DNA from: TMED14 sp038145075
GTDB taxonomy: Bacteria > Bacteroidota > Bacteroidia > Flavobacteriales > Schleiferiaceae
Direction: 5' to 3'
DNA: 64,000 nt
NCBI GenBank assembly: GCA_038145075.1
Contig: JAYQOY010000003.1
Location: forward strand, 3,660 to 67,659
Shown: positions 15,535 through 24,130 of the stretch, one piece after another
How positions within the stretch are numbered: the first letter of the stretch is position 1
How the letters are laid out: every line of letters begins with the position of its first letter
Program-made: the position numbers and the translations under genes
Notes under the pieces: model-generated
The model's input: only the letters and a program-made list of their open reading frames with translations
Database searches by the model: none
Told to the model about the DNA's origin: nothing

Positions 15535-16308
15535 ATGGCCCATATAGATCCGCCCCTGAAGCACCACCCCCACGATGAATCGCGGCTACACGCCGTTCCT
15601 ACGGGCTTGCTTGGGCGCTTTCAGAGCTACATCACGGAATTTGTGTACGGCGGCATTGACGGTGCGGTAACCACCTTTGCGGTAGTGGCAGGCGCGGCGG
15701 GAGCGGGCCTCGGTATCAACACCACCCTCATCCTGGGCTTTGCCAATTTGATTGCCGATGGCTTCTCTATGTCGGTGGGCGCCTATCTGGCGGCGAAAAC
15801 GGACGAGGAAACCTACGACCGCGCCCTGAAACAAGAATACTGGGAAGTAGACCACCTGCCTGATGTGGAACGCGAAGAGATCCGGGAAATCTACCAGGCC
15901 AAAGGCTTTGAGGGCGAATTGCTTGAACAAATCGTGGACGTCATCTGCGCCGACAAAGACCGCTGGGTGGAAGAAATGATGAAGTCGGAACTCGAACTCT
16001 TCCCCGAAGACAAGAAGCCACTGGCCAAGGCCTACATGACCTTCTTGAGCTTTAACCTCGTGGGTTTTGTCCCCTTGGCGGTTTATGTGCTCCACTACAT
16101 GCCGTGGATGCCAGACTACGATACAACCCAATTATTCACCCTCTCCGCGAGTGCCACTGGTCTGGCCTTTGTAGGCATTGGCATCCTGAAGGCCCGTGTG
16201 AACAGCCGTCCTATCCTACGCAGTGTGGCCGAAACGGTTTTGCTAGGCGCACTGGCCGCCGTGTTGGCCTATGCAGCGGGGGATGTCCTTGAAAGCTGGT
16301 TAGCCTAA
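15535..16308 (+). CDS. VIT1/CCC1-family iron/manganese transporter
   Basis: A 257-aa membrane protein. The opening ITEFVYGGIDGAVTTFAVVAG is the family signature, followed by GFANLIADGFSMSVGAYLA, a cytoplasmic acidic insertion rich in Glu/Asp (about 85-150: EETYDR, DVEREEIREIY, EEMMKSELELFPED) and three further membrane helices. In the family the insertion binds Fe2+ or Mn2+ ions for export or storage. Start at ATG 15535, 13 nt after the O-antigen ligase gene, because the longer frame overlaps that gene. Confidence 0.88.
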   Translation: MAHIDPPLKHHPHDESRLHAVPTGLLGRFQSYITEFVYGGIDGAVTTFAVVAGAAGAGLGINTTLILGFANLIADGFSMSVGAYLAAKTDEETYDRALKQEYWEVDHLPDVEREEIREIYQAKGFEGELLEQIVDVICADKDRWVEEMMKSELELFPEDKKPLAKAYMTFLSFNLVGFVPLAVYVLHYMPWMPDYDTTQLFTLSASATGLAFVGIGILKARVNSRPILRSVAETVLLGALAAVLAYAAGDVLESWLA

Positions 16309-16312
16309 TTCT

Positions 16313-16951
16313 ATGAGAAATTTTCAACTCCCCTATACCTGGGCGCTCGTCCTGGTGATTGTCCTTCACGTGGTCGGTTTCTTCGGATGGCATAGCACGT
16401 GGTCCTCGGTCATTTCGATTTTAACGCCCGTACACTTGCTCATCAGCTTCTGGCTGCTCTTCCAGTTTTCGGGGGCTAGCACCACGTTGCGCTTCCGCCT
16501 TTTGCTTGTCTATGCGATCGGGTTGGGGGTAGAATTCTTGGGCGTGCACACGGGCTATCCGTTTGGCGTTTATACCTATCTGGAAGGTCTAGGACCCTTA
16601 GTCTGGGATGTGCCGTGGATGATAGGTGTGAATTGGGCGATTCTAGCGTTGGCCACGGCGCAGTGGGTGAAGGGGTATCTGCCCGAATTCAACCGCTGGC
16701 AGCGCGTCCTCCTCGCCGCCGTTCTCATGGTGCTCATCGATCTCTTGATCGAACCCGTAGCCCCCCAGCTGCGCTTCTGGATTTTTGCGGGTGGTCCCGG
16801 TTGGTTGAATTCGTTGGGTTGGTTGGCGACCTCATTGGTCATGCAGTTTTTACTTTCCGAAGAGGTGGAAGGCGAGAACCGAATGGCGCTTCCCATCTTA
16901 CTTAGTCAAGCGATTTTCTTCGCGGGTTTTCACCTTTGGCCTGCGGCCTAA
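16313..16951 (+). CDS. Carotenoid biosynthesis protein (DUF422/CruF-like)
   Basis: A 212-aa integral membrane protein with about seven helices. The block VEFLGVHTGYPFGVYTY and the following GPLVWDVPWMIGVNWAIL are characteristic of the DUF422 family that includes the carotenoid 1',2'-hydratase CruF. DLLIEPVAPQLRFW supplies the conserved acidic/His-type membrane positions. In Flavobacteria this protein takes part in making hydroxylated carotenoids such as myxol or saproxanthin. No other carotenoid gene is in the window, so the pathway role is inferred from family only. It starts 4 nt after the VIT gene and is probably co-transcribed. Confidence 0.8.
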   Translation: MRNFQLPYTWALVLVIVLHVVGFFGWHSTWSSVISILTPVHLLISFWLLFQFSGASTTLRFRLLLVYAIGLGVEFLGVHTGYPFGVYTYLEGLGPLVWDVPWMIGVNWAILALATAQWVKGYLPEFNRWQRVLLAAVLMVLIDLLIEPVAPQLRFWIFAGGPGWLNSLGWLATSLVMQFLLSEEVEGENRMALPILLSQAIFFAGFHLWPAA

Positions 16952-16963
16952 TTCCTTCTGGCG

Positions 16964-16971
16964 TAGATTTG
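16964..16971 (+). promoter_or_regulatory. -7 promoter box of dnaX
   Basis: TAGATTTG fully matches TAnnTTTG and ends 4 nt before the dnaX ATG, so the mRNA would start at or within a base of the start codon. Confidence 0.65.
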
Positions 16972-16975
16972 ACCT

Positions 16976-18862
16976 ATGGATGCGACTCCCTACATTGTTT
17001 CGGCCCGAAAATACCGCCCCAAAGACTTTGAGGCAGTCGTTGGCCAAAGCCATGTAACGGACACCCTGGAGCACGAAGTCTCCAGCGGGCATCTCGCTCA
17101 AGCCCTATTGTTTACAGGGCCTCGCGGGGTCGGAAAGACCACGTGCGCGCGCATTTTAGCCCGCCGCATCAACGAGGTACACACCGGGCCCGATCAAGAT
17201 TACAGTCTCAATATTTTTGAGCTCGACGCCGCCTCCAACAACTCGGTGGATGACATCCGCCAGCTGATTGATCAGGTGCGCTTCGCCCCTCAAGTGGGAC
17301 GCTTCAAGGTCTACATCATCGACGAGGTGCACATGCTCTCCCAGGCAGCTTTTAATGCCTTTTTGAAGACGCTGGAGGAGCCACCCGCGCATGCCATTTT
17401 CATCTTGGCCACCACGGAGAAGCACAAGGTGCTGCCCACCATCCTCTCGCGTTGCCAAATTTTTGACTTCAAGCGCATCGGACTTCAGGACATCGCCAAC
17501 CACTTGGCCTTTGTGGCCGGGAAGGAGGGCATTGCCACGGAGGAAGAAGCGTTGCACGCCATTGCCGAAAAAGCCGACGGTGCGCTCCGCGATTCGCTGT
17601 CCATTTTTGACCGCGTCGCCGCTTTTGCACGTGGGGGCACCCTGACCTACGACTTGGTCCGTGAAAATTTGCAGCTTTTGGACCGAACGGTCTATTTCTC
17701 CACGGTTTCGCATTTGCTCAGCGGCGACACCACCTCCTTGCTACTCCAAGTTGACCACATCCTCGAGCAAGGGTTTGACTTGCACCGCTTTGTGGGGGGA
17801 TTGGCGAGCCACGTTCGGGATGTCCTGTTGGCCAAACACGAGGCCACCATTGCCCTCATGGATGTCCCCGACTCCGTCAAGGAACAGTACCGCCAGCAAT
17901 CACAGCAAGCTTCGCCCGCCTTTTTGGCCAATGCGTTGAAAGCGCTTTCGCAATGCGACTTGTCCTACCGAAGTAGCTCCAATCCGCGCCTCTTGGTGGA
18001 AATCGCCTTGTTGGATCTCGCAGGAATGGGCCAAGGCTCGGACGAAAAAAAAAAGCCTGAACCCCAAGGGGTAGAAACTGCTCCAGATCCGCAAGTCTCC
18101 GCTCCTCCGGCTCCTGTCGAAACGATGACGTCCGCAGTACCTGAGGTTCCTGCTACGATCGAGGAAACTGCTGCGCCAGCGGTTCCCTCTGTGCCTGCTA
18201 AGTCGGCTCCAACACCTGAAGTACCTGAGGAAGCTCCTTCGGCCGTTTCCGAAGCCGAGGCGCCTGAAGTTCATGATGCGCCGGTGGTGCCAACCGTAGA
18301 TGCAAAGCCACCTGTACCTGTAGATAAGGCACCCACGGTTTACGCTACTCAAGAAGAACGTGAAACAGAGCAGCCATCGGAGGAACCGACCCGAAAGCGC
18401 CGCTCAACCTTTTCTCTGAAGGCCAATATTGGAGGTGCCGCATTGACGGTGGCGGAGACGGTAGAGGTTTCGGTCGAAGAGTCTGAAGTCAAGCGTCTTT
18501 CGGCTTTTAGTCAGCACGCTTTGGAGACTGCTTGGATGGATACGGTGAAGGCTATGGAGGACCGGCCGGTGATACATTCGGTCATTTCCAAGGCGACGCC
18601 CGTCCTGGAGGACGATTTTAGGATCCGAATTTCCGTCGAAAACAAAGTGCAGGCGGACTATTTGGAGGGTGTTCGGGACGAGCTCATCGGCGGGCTGCGT
18701 AGCTTGCTGGAGAACGATGCCATCCGTTGGTCCATTAACGTAGAGGAGGGGGCTAGCAACGCCCGAATCGTCTACACTCCCGAAGAGCGCTATCAGTTTT
18801 TGTTAGAGAAAAACCCGCATTTGGCCGAATTCAGAAAAGAATTTAAGCTGGATTTGGAGTAA
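16976..18862 (+). CDS. dnaX: DNA polymerase III subunit gamma/tau
   Basis: A 628-aa clamp-loader subunit. Walker A is FTGPRGVGKTTCARI (residues about 43-57), then YIIDEVHMLSQAAFNAFLKT, the DExx Walker B region, LEEPPAHAIFILATTE (sensor 1) and DGALRDSLSIFD (sensor 2). Domain III ends near residue 348 (LLVEIALLDLA). A Pro/Ala/Glu-rich linker (about 356-470) and a tau C-terminal domain follow. The zinc-knuckle cysteines usual in other phyla are reduced to C59 in this region, as is common in Bacteroidota. At residues 357-360 the codons GAA AAA AAA AAG form an A10 run, with stops just after it in both other frames; see the separate entry. Confidence 0.96.
   Translation: MDATPYIVSARKYRPKDFEAVVGQSHVTDTLEHEVSSGHLAQALLFTGPRGVGKTTCARILARRINEVHTGPDQDYSLNIFELDAASNNSVDDIRQLIDQVRFAPQVGRFKVYIIDEVHMLSQAAFNAFLKTLEEPPAHAIFILATTEKHKVLPTILSRCQIFDFKRIGLQDIANHLAFVAGKEGIATEEEALHAIAEKADGALRDSLSIFDRVAAFARGGTLTYDLVRENLQLLDRTVYFSTVSHLLSGDTTSLLLQVDHILEQGFDLHRFVGGLASHVRDVLLAKHEATIALMDVPDSVKEQYRQQSQQASPAFLANALKALSQCDLSYRSSSNPRLLVEIALLDLAGMGQGSDEKKKPEPQGVETAPDPQVSAPPAPVETMTSAVPEVPATIEETAAPAVPSVPAKSAPTPEVPEEAPSAVSEAEAPEVHDAPVVPTVDAKPPVPVDKAPTVYATQEERETEQPSEEPTRKRRSTFSLKANIGGAALTVAETVEVSVEESEVKRLSAFSQHALETAWMDTVKAMEDRPVIHSVISKATPVLEDDFRIRISVENKVQADYLEGVRDELIGGLRSLLENDAIRWSINVEEGASNARIVYTPEERYQFLLEKNPHLAEFRKEFKLDLE
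18044..18074 (+). promoter_or_regulatory. Predicted frameshift/slippage site in dnaX (gamma production)
   Basis: G followed by ten A (18045-18054) encodes Glu-Lys-Lys-Lys in the tau frame. In the -1 frame the codons read AAA GCC TGA, a stop at 18058-18060. In the +1 frame a TAG falls at 18072-18074. Either ribosomal slippage or polymerase slippage on the A-run would therefore end the protein at about 361-366 residues, right after clamp-loader domain III. A small inverted repeat ACCCCAAGGGGT (18061-18072) follows. The arrangement parallels the E. coli dnaX frameshift and the Thermus dnaX A-run slippage. Confidence 0.7.
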
Positions 18863-18867
18863 CTTTG
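18860..18867 (+). promoter_or_regulatory. -7 promoter box of icd, overlapping the dnaX stop codon
   Basis: TAACTTTG fully matches TAnnTTTG; its first three bases are the dnaX stop codon TAA. The icd ATG is 45 nt downstream of the box. Confidence 0.6.
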
Positions 18868-18912
18868 CAATCCTTTCAAAGAATGGGCGTTTGGCCCGAT
18901 AAAGCAGTTGGT

Positions 18913-20142
18913 ATGAGTAAGATTAAAGTAGCCAATCCCGTCGTCGAATTGGACGGCGATGAAATGACCCGCATCATTTGGTCATTTATCAAAGAAAAAC
19001 TCATCCTCCCCTACGTGGATGTGGACATCAAATACTACGACTTGGGTATGGAGCACCGCGATGCGACCAACGACCAAGTGACCGTAGATGCCGCTGAGGC
19101 CATTAAGAAGTACAATGTGGGCATCAAGTGTGCCACCATCACGCCCGACGAAGCACGTGTTGAGGAATTTGGCCTCAAGAAAATGTGGAAGAGCCCCAAC
19201 GGCACCATCCGCAACATCCTGGGCGGCACCGTATTCCGCGAGCCCATCATTTGTGAAAACGTTCCCCGTTTGGTGACCACCTGGAACAAGCCTATCGTTA
19301 TTGGCCGTCACGCGTTTGGCGATCAGTACCGCGCGACCGACACCGTGATCACGGGTAAAGGCAAGTTGACCATGACCTTCACGCCTGAGGATGGTTCAGA
19401 GGCCCAAACCTTTGAGGTCTACAACTTCGACGGCGGCGGTGTGGCCATGAGCATGTACAACACGGACGAGTCGGTCTACGGCTTTGCACGCTCCTGCATG
19501 AATTTGGCCTTGCAGAAAGGCTGGCCTCTTTACTTGAGCACGAAGAACACCATTTTGAAGCAGTACGACGGTCGCTTCAAGGACATCTTCCAAGAGGTCT
19601 ATGAAACCGAATTCGCCGAGCAGTACAAAGCAGCCGGCATCACCTACGAGCACCGCTTGATCGACGACATGGTCGCATCTGCCCTGAAGTGGGAAGGTGG
19701 CTTTGTTTGGGCTTGTAAGAACTACGACGGCGACGTTCAATCCGATACGGTTGCGCAAGGCTTCGGTTCTTTGGGCTTGATGACGTCCGTTTTGGTAACG
19801 CCCGATGGCAAAACCCTGGAAGCGGAAGCAGCACACGGCACCGTGACCCGTCACTTCCGCCAGCACCAGCAAGGCAAGCAAACGAGCACCAACCCCATCG
19901 CCTCCATCTTCGCATGGACGCGTGGTCTGGCGCACCGTGGCAAGTTGGACGGCAACGATGCCTTGGTGCATTTTGCCAACACCTTGGAGACTGTTTGCGT
20001 CGACGTGGTAGAGTCTGGCAAGATGACGAAAGACTTGGCCATCTGTGTGCACGGCAACAACGTGCAGCACGGTACGCACTACCTCTACACGCAGGAATTC
20101 TTGGACGCTATCGACCAGGAGCTTCAGGCGCGTTTGAACTGA
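18913..20142 (+). CDS. icd: NADP-dependent isocitrate dehydrogenase (eukaryotic-type homodimer)
   Basis: A 409-aa TCA-cycle enzyme converting isocitrate to 2-oxoglutarate, CO2 and NADPH. Visible are VELDGDEMTRIIW, KSPNGTIRNILGGTVFREP (substrate-binding Ser/Asn/Arg), GRHAFGDQYRATD, the catalytic-region LIDDMVASALKWEGGFVWAC, and AAHGTVTRHFRQHQQG (NADP-binding). This is the subfamily II type shared with eukaryotic cytosolic enzymes and common in Flavobacteriia. ATG 18913 gives the family N-terminus MSKIKVANPVVELDGDE; the longer frame starts inside the promoter. Confidence 0.96.
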   Translation: MSKIKVANPVVELDGDEMTRIIWSFIKEKLILPYVDVDIKYYDLGMEHRDATNDQVTVDAAEAIKKYNVGIKCATITPDEARVEEFGLKKMWKSPNGTIRNILGGTVFREPIICENVPRLVTTWNKPIVIGRHAFGDQYRATDTVITGKGKLTMTFTPEDGSEAQTFEVYNFDGGGVAMSMYNTDESVYGFARSCMNLALQKGWPLYLSTKNTILKQYDGRFKDIFQEVYETEFAEQYKAAGITYEHRLIDDMVASALKWEGGFVWACKNYDGDVQSDTVAQGFGSLGLMTSVLVTPDGKTLEAEAAHGTVTRHFRQHQQGKQTSTNPIASIFAWTRGLAHRGKLDGNDALVHFANTLETVCVDVVESGKMTKDLAICVHGNNVQHGTHYLYTQEFLDAIDQELQARLN

Positions 20143-20404
20143 GGGTAAGGAGCTCGGGCTTTGCCCTGTAGCTTGAGCGCTAGGAAGCTCGGGCTGCGCC
20201 CTAAAGCTAGAAAGCACGCGCTTCGCGCTGTGGCTTTTCGCTTAAACGCTTAATCTCTTTTACCCTTAAACTGTGTGGTGGATCTTCGCCGCGCGCCGAG
20301 ATTTTCCATTGTTTTGCCAAGCTTTAGCCCTCTAGCTAACAAACGAGCAAACCAACAAACGCGCGCAGCGCCCCCTAGCTCCCTAGCCCCCTAGCTCCCT
20401 AGCC
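20143..20404. repeat. Intergenic repeat copy R2 with three hairpins and inverted outer arms
   Basis: The whole 262-nt gap between convergent icd and the aldo/keto reductase gene. Hairpins: 20151-20173 (GGGC, loop TTT, GCCC), 20186-20208 (GGGC, loop TGC, GCCC) and 20214-20234 (GCGC, loop TTC, GCGC). The right side (20370-20404) is CTAGCTCC-type units. Read from the minus strand, this right side begins at the reductase stop codon as TAGGGCTAGGGAGCTAGG. So each gene's stop codon leads into the same type of arm. In between lie CTAGCTAACAAAC units like those in R1. Confidence 0.78.
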
Positions 20405-21283
20405 CTACGCAATCCCATGCCCCCGGCTGGCCTGCAAAACAGCATACCAATCCTCTAAGGGGAAGTCAAAGTCTAGGGCCCTCAAGGCGGCTTCAAGGCG
20501 TTCCAGCTTACCGGATCCCACGACCACTGTTGGATTGGAGGGTAGTTTTCGGATCCACGCGTAGGCGAGGGTGTCGATGGGCAGGTTGTGAACCTCGGAA
20601 AGCTGTTTGAAGAGGTCCGCTACGGCGTGGTCGCGTTCGGATTTGGGGTCAAAAAGACGTCCACCACCCAGCGGGGACCAGGCCATTGGGGCGTAATCGT
20701 GCAAGAGGGCGTGGTCTTGGCCGCCGTCAAAGAGGTAGTCGACGTGAAGGGGCGAAATCTGCACTTGGTTCGCGACCAAGGGCTGCTCGCAAGCGCTTTG
20801 GAGGGCGTCAAACTGGCCGGGGGTGAAGTTGGACACCCCGAAGTCGAGCACTTTGCCGGAAGCCTGCAAGTCGGAAAAGGCACGGGCCACCTCTTCGGGC
20901 TGAAGCAGGGGCGAGGGGCGGTGCAGGAGGAGGACATCCAATTTTTCGGCCCCAAGGCGTTGCAGGCTGTTCTCCACGCTTTGGACGATGTGCGCGTAGC
21001 TGTAGTCGTAGTGCTTGATGCGGCGTTCGGGCGCGGAAGCGGTCAGCAGTTTGATTCCACATTTACTCACAAGCTGCACGTTCTGACGGACCGAAGGCGC
21101 CAACAAGCCAAACCCCTGCCCAAATGCCGCCTCACAGCGGTAATCCCCGTAGATGTCAGCATGGTCTATAGTGTAAATGCCTAGGTCCAAAGTGGCCTCC
21201 ACCAGGGAAGCGATGTCTTTAGGGCTGAGGTTCCAGTCCATCAAACGCCAGTAGCCGTGAGAAATAGGGGAAAAGGGCTTCAT
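20405..21283 (-). CDS. Aldo/keto reductase, YdhF-like
   Basis: A 292-aa NADPH-dependent oxidoreductase of the AKR fold. The catalytic tetrad is visible: Asp and Tyr in TIDHADIYGDY (about 38-48), Lys in LVSKCG, His in LLHRPSP. The NADP-binding end has VVVGSGKLERLEAAL. The start MKPFSPISHGYWRL resembles YdhF-type reductases; the natural substrate is unknown. The ATG overlaps the stop of the upstream glycosyltransferase by 4 nt, so it is transcribed with the two GT2 genes. Confidence 0.88.
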   Translation of the reverse strand: MKPFSPISHGYWRLMDWNLSPKDIASLVEATLDLGIYTIDHADIYGDYRCEAAFGQGFGLLAPSVRQNVQLVSKCGIKLLTASAPERRIKHYDYSYAHIVQSVENSLQRLGAEKLDVLLLHRPSPLLQPEEVARAFSDLQASGKVLDFGVSNFTPGQFDALQSACEQPLVANQVQISPLHVDYLFDGGQDHALLHDYAPMAWSPLGGGRLFDPKSERDHAVADLFKQLSEVHNLPIDTLAYAWIRKLPSNPTVVVGSGKLERLEAALRALDFDFPLEDWYAVLQASRGHGIA

Positions 21284-22143
21284 AGGGGAATATGTAGATA
21301 GGTTAGGCTGCGAAGTAGGGCGGTTTTTAGCGAAGGTTGTGCACGGTTATAGGCCAAACGAGCAGGGGACCAGCGGCGGGCTTTGTGGTGGGTTCGGCCT
21401 ACTTGGCGCCAAATTTCGGCTTCCGCCTCTTGGCGTTCGGACGCTTGGATCCAGCCGCGCGATACAAATTCATCCAGGCGGCCCAGCACTTTCCCGGCGT
21501 GCGCCTCGACGTCCTTGGTTAAGCCCACATTGGTCCGGTAGCGGGTCCAAGGCGTAGTGGACCATTGCTGGGGTCGGTGCCCCGCTTGCCACAGGCGCAT
21601 CCAGAGGTCGATGTCCTCAACGAGATCGCGGGATTCGCTCCAGCCGCCCACTTCTTCCAGGACGGAGCGACGAATCAAGCTGCCCGAAGGAGACAAGGGA
21701 AGGCGTTTGGTCACCAAGTCGGTGGCCTGAAGAAGTCGGTCGGTCTGACGAAGCCGCTTGCGCTGCCCGTCCCACTCCGTGTAGGGATGCCAGAGCCAGG
21801 TGCGCTCCGCCGAAACCTGAGCCAGGGCGTGCGCCAAAGCGGAATGCCAGCCAGTCTCCAGTACGTCGTCGGCGTCCAGAAAGAGAATCCATTCGGTTTG
21901 GGCCGCGCGCCAGCCCGTGTTCCGTGTGGCGCCTAGGCCTTGGTTGGCGCTGTGGTGGTGGACCGTTCGGTGGGAAGGGTCTTCGGACCGCCAAGCCTCC
22001 AGCAAGGCCGCGGTGCCATCGGTAGAAGCATCGTCGACGGCAATAGCTGAAATGCCCTGAGGTAGGCAGGCCAGCGTTTCGGGAAGGTAAGCAGCCGCCT
22101 GAAAGCAGGGTAGGACTACGGTAAAGGCAGACCTCGTACTCAT
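21280..22143 (-). CDS. Glycosyltransferase family 2
   Basis: A 287-aa GT-A fold enzyme. It shows the N-terminal FTVVLPCFQAAAYLPETLAC, the first acidic cluster IAVDDASTDGTAALLEAW, GLGATRNTGWRAA and the DxD motif WILFLDADDVLETGW (about 88-102). No membrane segment is seen, so it acts on the cytoplasmic face. Sugar donor and acceptor are unknown. It overlaps both neighbours by 4 nt (ATGA), indicating a tightly coupled operon building a surface glycan. Confidence 0.9.
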   Translation of the reverse strand: MSTRSAFTVVLPCFQAAAYLPETLACLPQGISAIAVDDASTDGTAALLEAWRSEDPSHRTVHHHSANQGLGATRNTGWRAAQTEWILFLDADDVLETGWHSALAHALAQVSAERTWLWHPYTEWDGQRKRLRQTDRLLQATDLVTKRLPLSPSGSLIRRSVLEEVGGWSESRDLVEDIDLWMRLWQAGHRPQQWSTTPWTRYRTNVGLTKDVEAHAGKVLGRLDEFVSRGWIQASERQEAEAEIWRQVGRTHHKARRWSPARLAYNRAQPSLKTALLRSLTYLHIPL

Positions 22144-23198
22144 GTGGCGCGGGGCATAAAGTGGCGAGGGAAGAAGCGGTGCAGGACGCGGCGCAGAGGT
22201 TCCTTCACGCCCAATCCTTCCAGGACCACTACGGCGAGACGCACCAGGCCTTCATAAGGGATGTGCAGCAAGACCAAGGGATGGAGGGTTAAAAAGCGCT
22301 TGAACAGCGCCCAGTTGACCGCTGCGTTCTCCTGCAGGCCCGGGCCGCGCCAGGTTTGGCGGTAGAGGGAGTGGGTCCACCAGGCCGCTACATTTCGGTA
22401 GGCTTTCCGAACGATCCAACGTTCGGGATGGTGCGCACCACGGATGTAATCAACAATGGCCAGCAGCTCGCGGTAGACCTTGCCGTTGGCATTGGCGCGC
22501 TGCCGCTGGGTGACCGCGTGCAGGCGGAAGTAGTTGAGGATTTCCGGGGTGTAGACGATGTCGCCCGCTTCGAGCATCCGGATGTAGAACATCCAGTCGC
22601 CGTTCAGTTTGGCGGTGGGGTCGGCGCCCCCGATGGCGTGAAAGCGTTCGGCCCTGAGTAAAGCGCCGGAGGCATTCGGGACGACATTGTGCAAAATCAT
22701 GTACTGCTCAATCTCGTTCATGCCGCTGTTGGCGTAGGGTTTGGACCAGCGGTCGCCCCCAAAAATGTACTGGTAGTGCACGTCAAAGCTGTGCAGGGGC
22801 TCACTTTGCTCGTTGATGAGCATGGACTGGCCGTAGGCGATGACGGCGCTGGGATGCGCGTCTAGCAAGGCGACGAGTTTCTCAAGGAGCTGGGGATCCG
22901 CCACATCGTCGCTTTCCGCAATCCAGAGGTAGTCGCCTTGAGCCATGGTGGCCCCTTTGTTCCACTGCGCAAAGGTGCTGCCGCTGTTGGCGGCATTGGG
23001 GGTGAAGCGGAAGCGGGCATCCTTGGCTTCCCAAGCTTGTAAAATCTCGACCGAACGATCCGTCGAAGCGTCGTCCAAAAGCAGCACCTCAAAGTCCTGA
23101 AAACTCTGGTTGGCAATGCTTTGCAAGCGCTCTTCCAGGTAGGGCGCATGCATGTAGTTGGGGACGATGACGCTCACGCGCGGCCGGGACTCCTTCAT
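22140..23198 (-). CDS. Glycosyltransferase family 2
   Basis: A 352-aa GT-A enzyme and first gene of the three-gene minus-strand operon. Motifs: VSVIVPNYMHAPYLEERL, LLLDDASTDRSVEIL, NSGSTFAQWNKGATMA and the metal-binding WIAESDDVADPQLLEK (DxD replaced by the common E-S-D-D form). The C-terminal third (about 240-350), with WWTHSLYRQTWRG and HPLVLLHIPYEGL, may contact the membrane. Donor and acceptor unknown. The start is set by VSVIVPNY near residue 8 and a -7-like box (TAAATTCG, 23210-23203) 4 nt upstream of the ATG. Confidence 0.9.
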   Translation of the reverse strand: MKESRPRVSVIVPNYMHAPYLEERLQSIANQSFQDFEVLLLDDASTDRSVEILQAWEAKDARFRFTPNAANSGSTFAQWNKGATMAQGDYLWIAESDDVADPQLLEKLVALLDAHPSAVIAYGQSMLINEQSEPLHSFDVHYQYIFGGDRWSKPYANSGMNEIEQYMILHNVVPNASGALLRAERFHAIGGADPTAKLNGDWMFYIRMLEAGDIVYTPEILNYFRLHAVTQRQRANANGKVYRELLAIVDYIRGAHHPERWIVRKAYRNVAAWWTHSLYRQTWRGPGLQENAAVNWALFKRFLTLHPLVLLHIPYEGLVRLAVVVLEGLGVKEPLRRVLHRFFPRHFMPRAT

Positions 23199-23202
23199 AC
23201 CC

Positions 23203-23221
23203 CGAATTTACACTACCTTCC
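23203..23221. promoter_or_regulatory. Divergent promoter between GT2 operon and sulfotransferase
   Basis: The gap is only 29 nt. Minus strand: TAAATTCG (23210-23203), 4 nt before the GT2 ATG. Plus strand: TACCTTCC (23214-23221), 6 nt before the sulfotransferase ATG. Both differ from TAnnTTTG by one or two bases. Confidence 0.4.
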
Positions 23222-23227
23222 GGCCCC

Positions 23228-24130
23228 ATGCGCGCTGTTATCTACGGATTGCCCAAAAGTGGCACGACCTACCTCTTTTCGCTCTTGGCCGAAGCCATGA
23301 CCCAAGAAGGTCCCCTCGTGGAATGCTTCGAACCTAAAACCATCGACCCAAACGGCACCTTGCGCCGCGGCGACGGCATGGCCTGGCCCCCGGCGGCGCA
23401 CCAACTCGTTAAAATCCTCTACGCCGACGCCAACCAAAAATCCGGTTGGAACGGGCCCGAGGCGCAGGCCGCCTTTGCAGAATTCGATAAAAAGATCTTC
23501 TTGGTTCGGGACCCGCGCGACCGCTGGATTTCCGGCTTTTTCTACCGCTGGTTTCACCTCCACAATCCGGATCCCGAGGCCTTTTACCGGGCCCTTCGCT
23601 TGACGGAACACAAGGAAAAGCACCCCGATGAGGTGCCCTTCCACCAGCTGCACAGCAGCGACCCAACGGTGCTCCAAACCTGGGCAGAAGGGTATAAGCA
23701 AGGCTTGGATGCCCTGTCTGATTTCTTGACGGGTTTGGCCCAGGACGGCTGGTTCATCGTGCACTACGAGGACCTAGTCGACAAGAATTGGGCGGCTTTG
23801 GAGGCCTATTTGGGCTTCCGTTTGGCGGCAGACCATGGCATCCGTCCCAGTTTCAAGCACGTGAGCCGAACCAACAGCCACAGCAACTGGCGCCGCTGGT
23901 TTACCCCCGACGACGAAGCCTTTTTCAAGCCGGTTTTTGGCCCCTTCTTGCAGGCCCAAGGCTACGATGCGGAGGATTGGCGCTTAGATAGCGTTCAAGA
24001 ACTGCCCGCAGCAGAGGGTTCCGGCTACATGCACCGCCTCTTTCACCACCCCAACGGCCCGCATGCGCTGCCCTTGCCCTGGAAGGCACGATTCAAAAAA
24101 TTCCTGAAAGGGCTGCTAGGCCGGGCTTAA
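23228..24130 (+). CDS. PAPS-dependent sulfotransferase family protein
   Basis: A 300-aa P-loop protein. The 5'-phosphosulfate-binding loop is IYGLPKSGTTYLFSLL (residues about 5-20) and the 3'-phosphate-binding motif is FLVRDPRDRWISGFFYRW (about 97-114), both as in carbohydrate sulfotransferases. The middle and C-terminal parts show the HYEDLV segment usual in the family. Sandwiched between glycosyltransferases and a polysaccharide exporter, it likely adds sulfate to a surface glycan; the acceptor is inferred. Its stop shares TTAA with the stop of the convergent wzt gene. Confidence 0.85.
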   Translation: MRAVIYGLPKSGTTYLFSLLAEAMTQEGPLVECFEPKTIDPNGTLRRGDGMAWPPAAHQLVKILYADANQKSGWNGPEAQAAFAEFDKKIFLVRDPRDRWISGFFYRWFHLHNPDPEAFYRALRLTEHKEKHPDEVPFHQLHSSDPTVLQTWAEGYKQGLDALSDFLTGLAQDGWFIVHYEDLVDKNWAALEAYLGFRLAADHGIRPSFKHVSRTNSHSNWRRWFTPDDEAFFKPVFGPFLQAQGYDAEDWRLDSVQELPAAEGSGYMHRLFHHPNGPHALPLPWKARFKKFLKGLLGRA

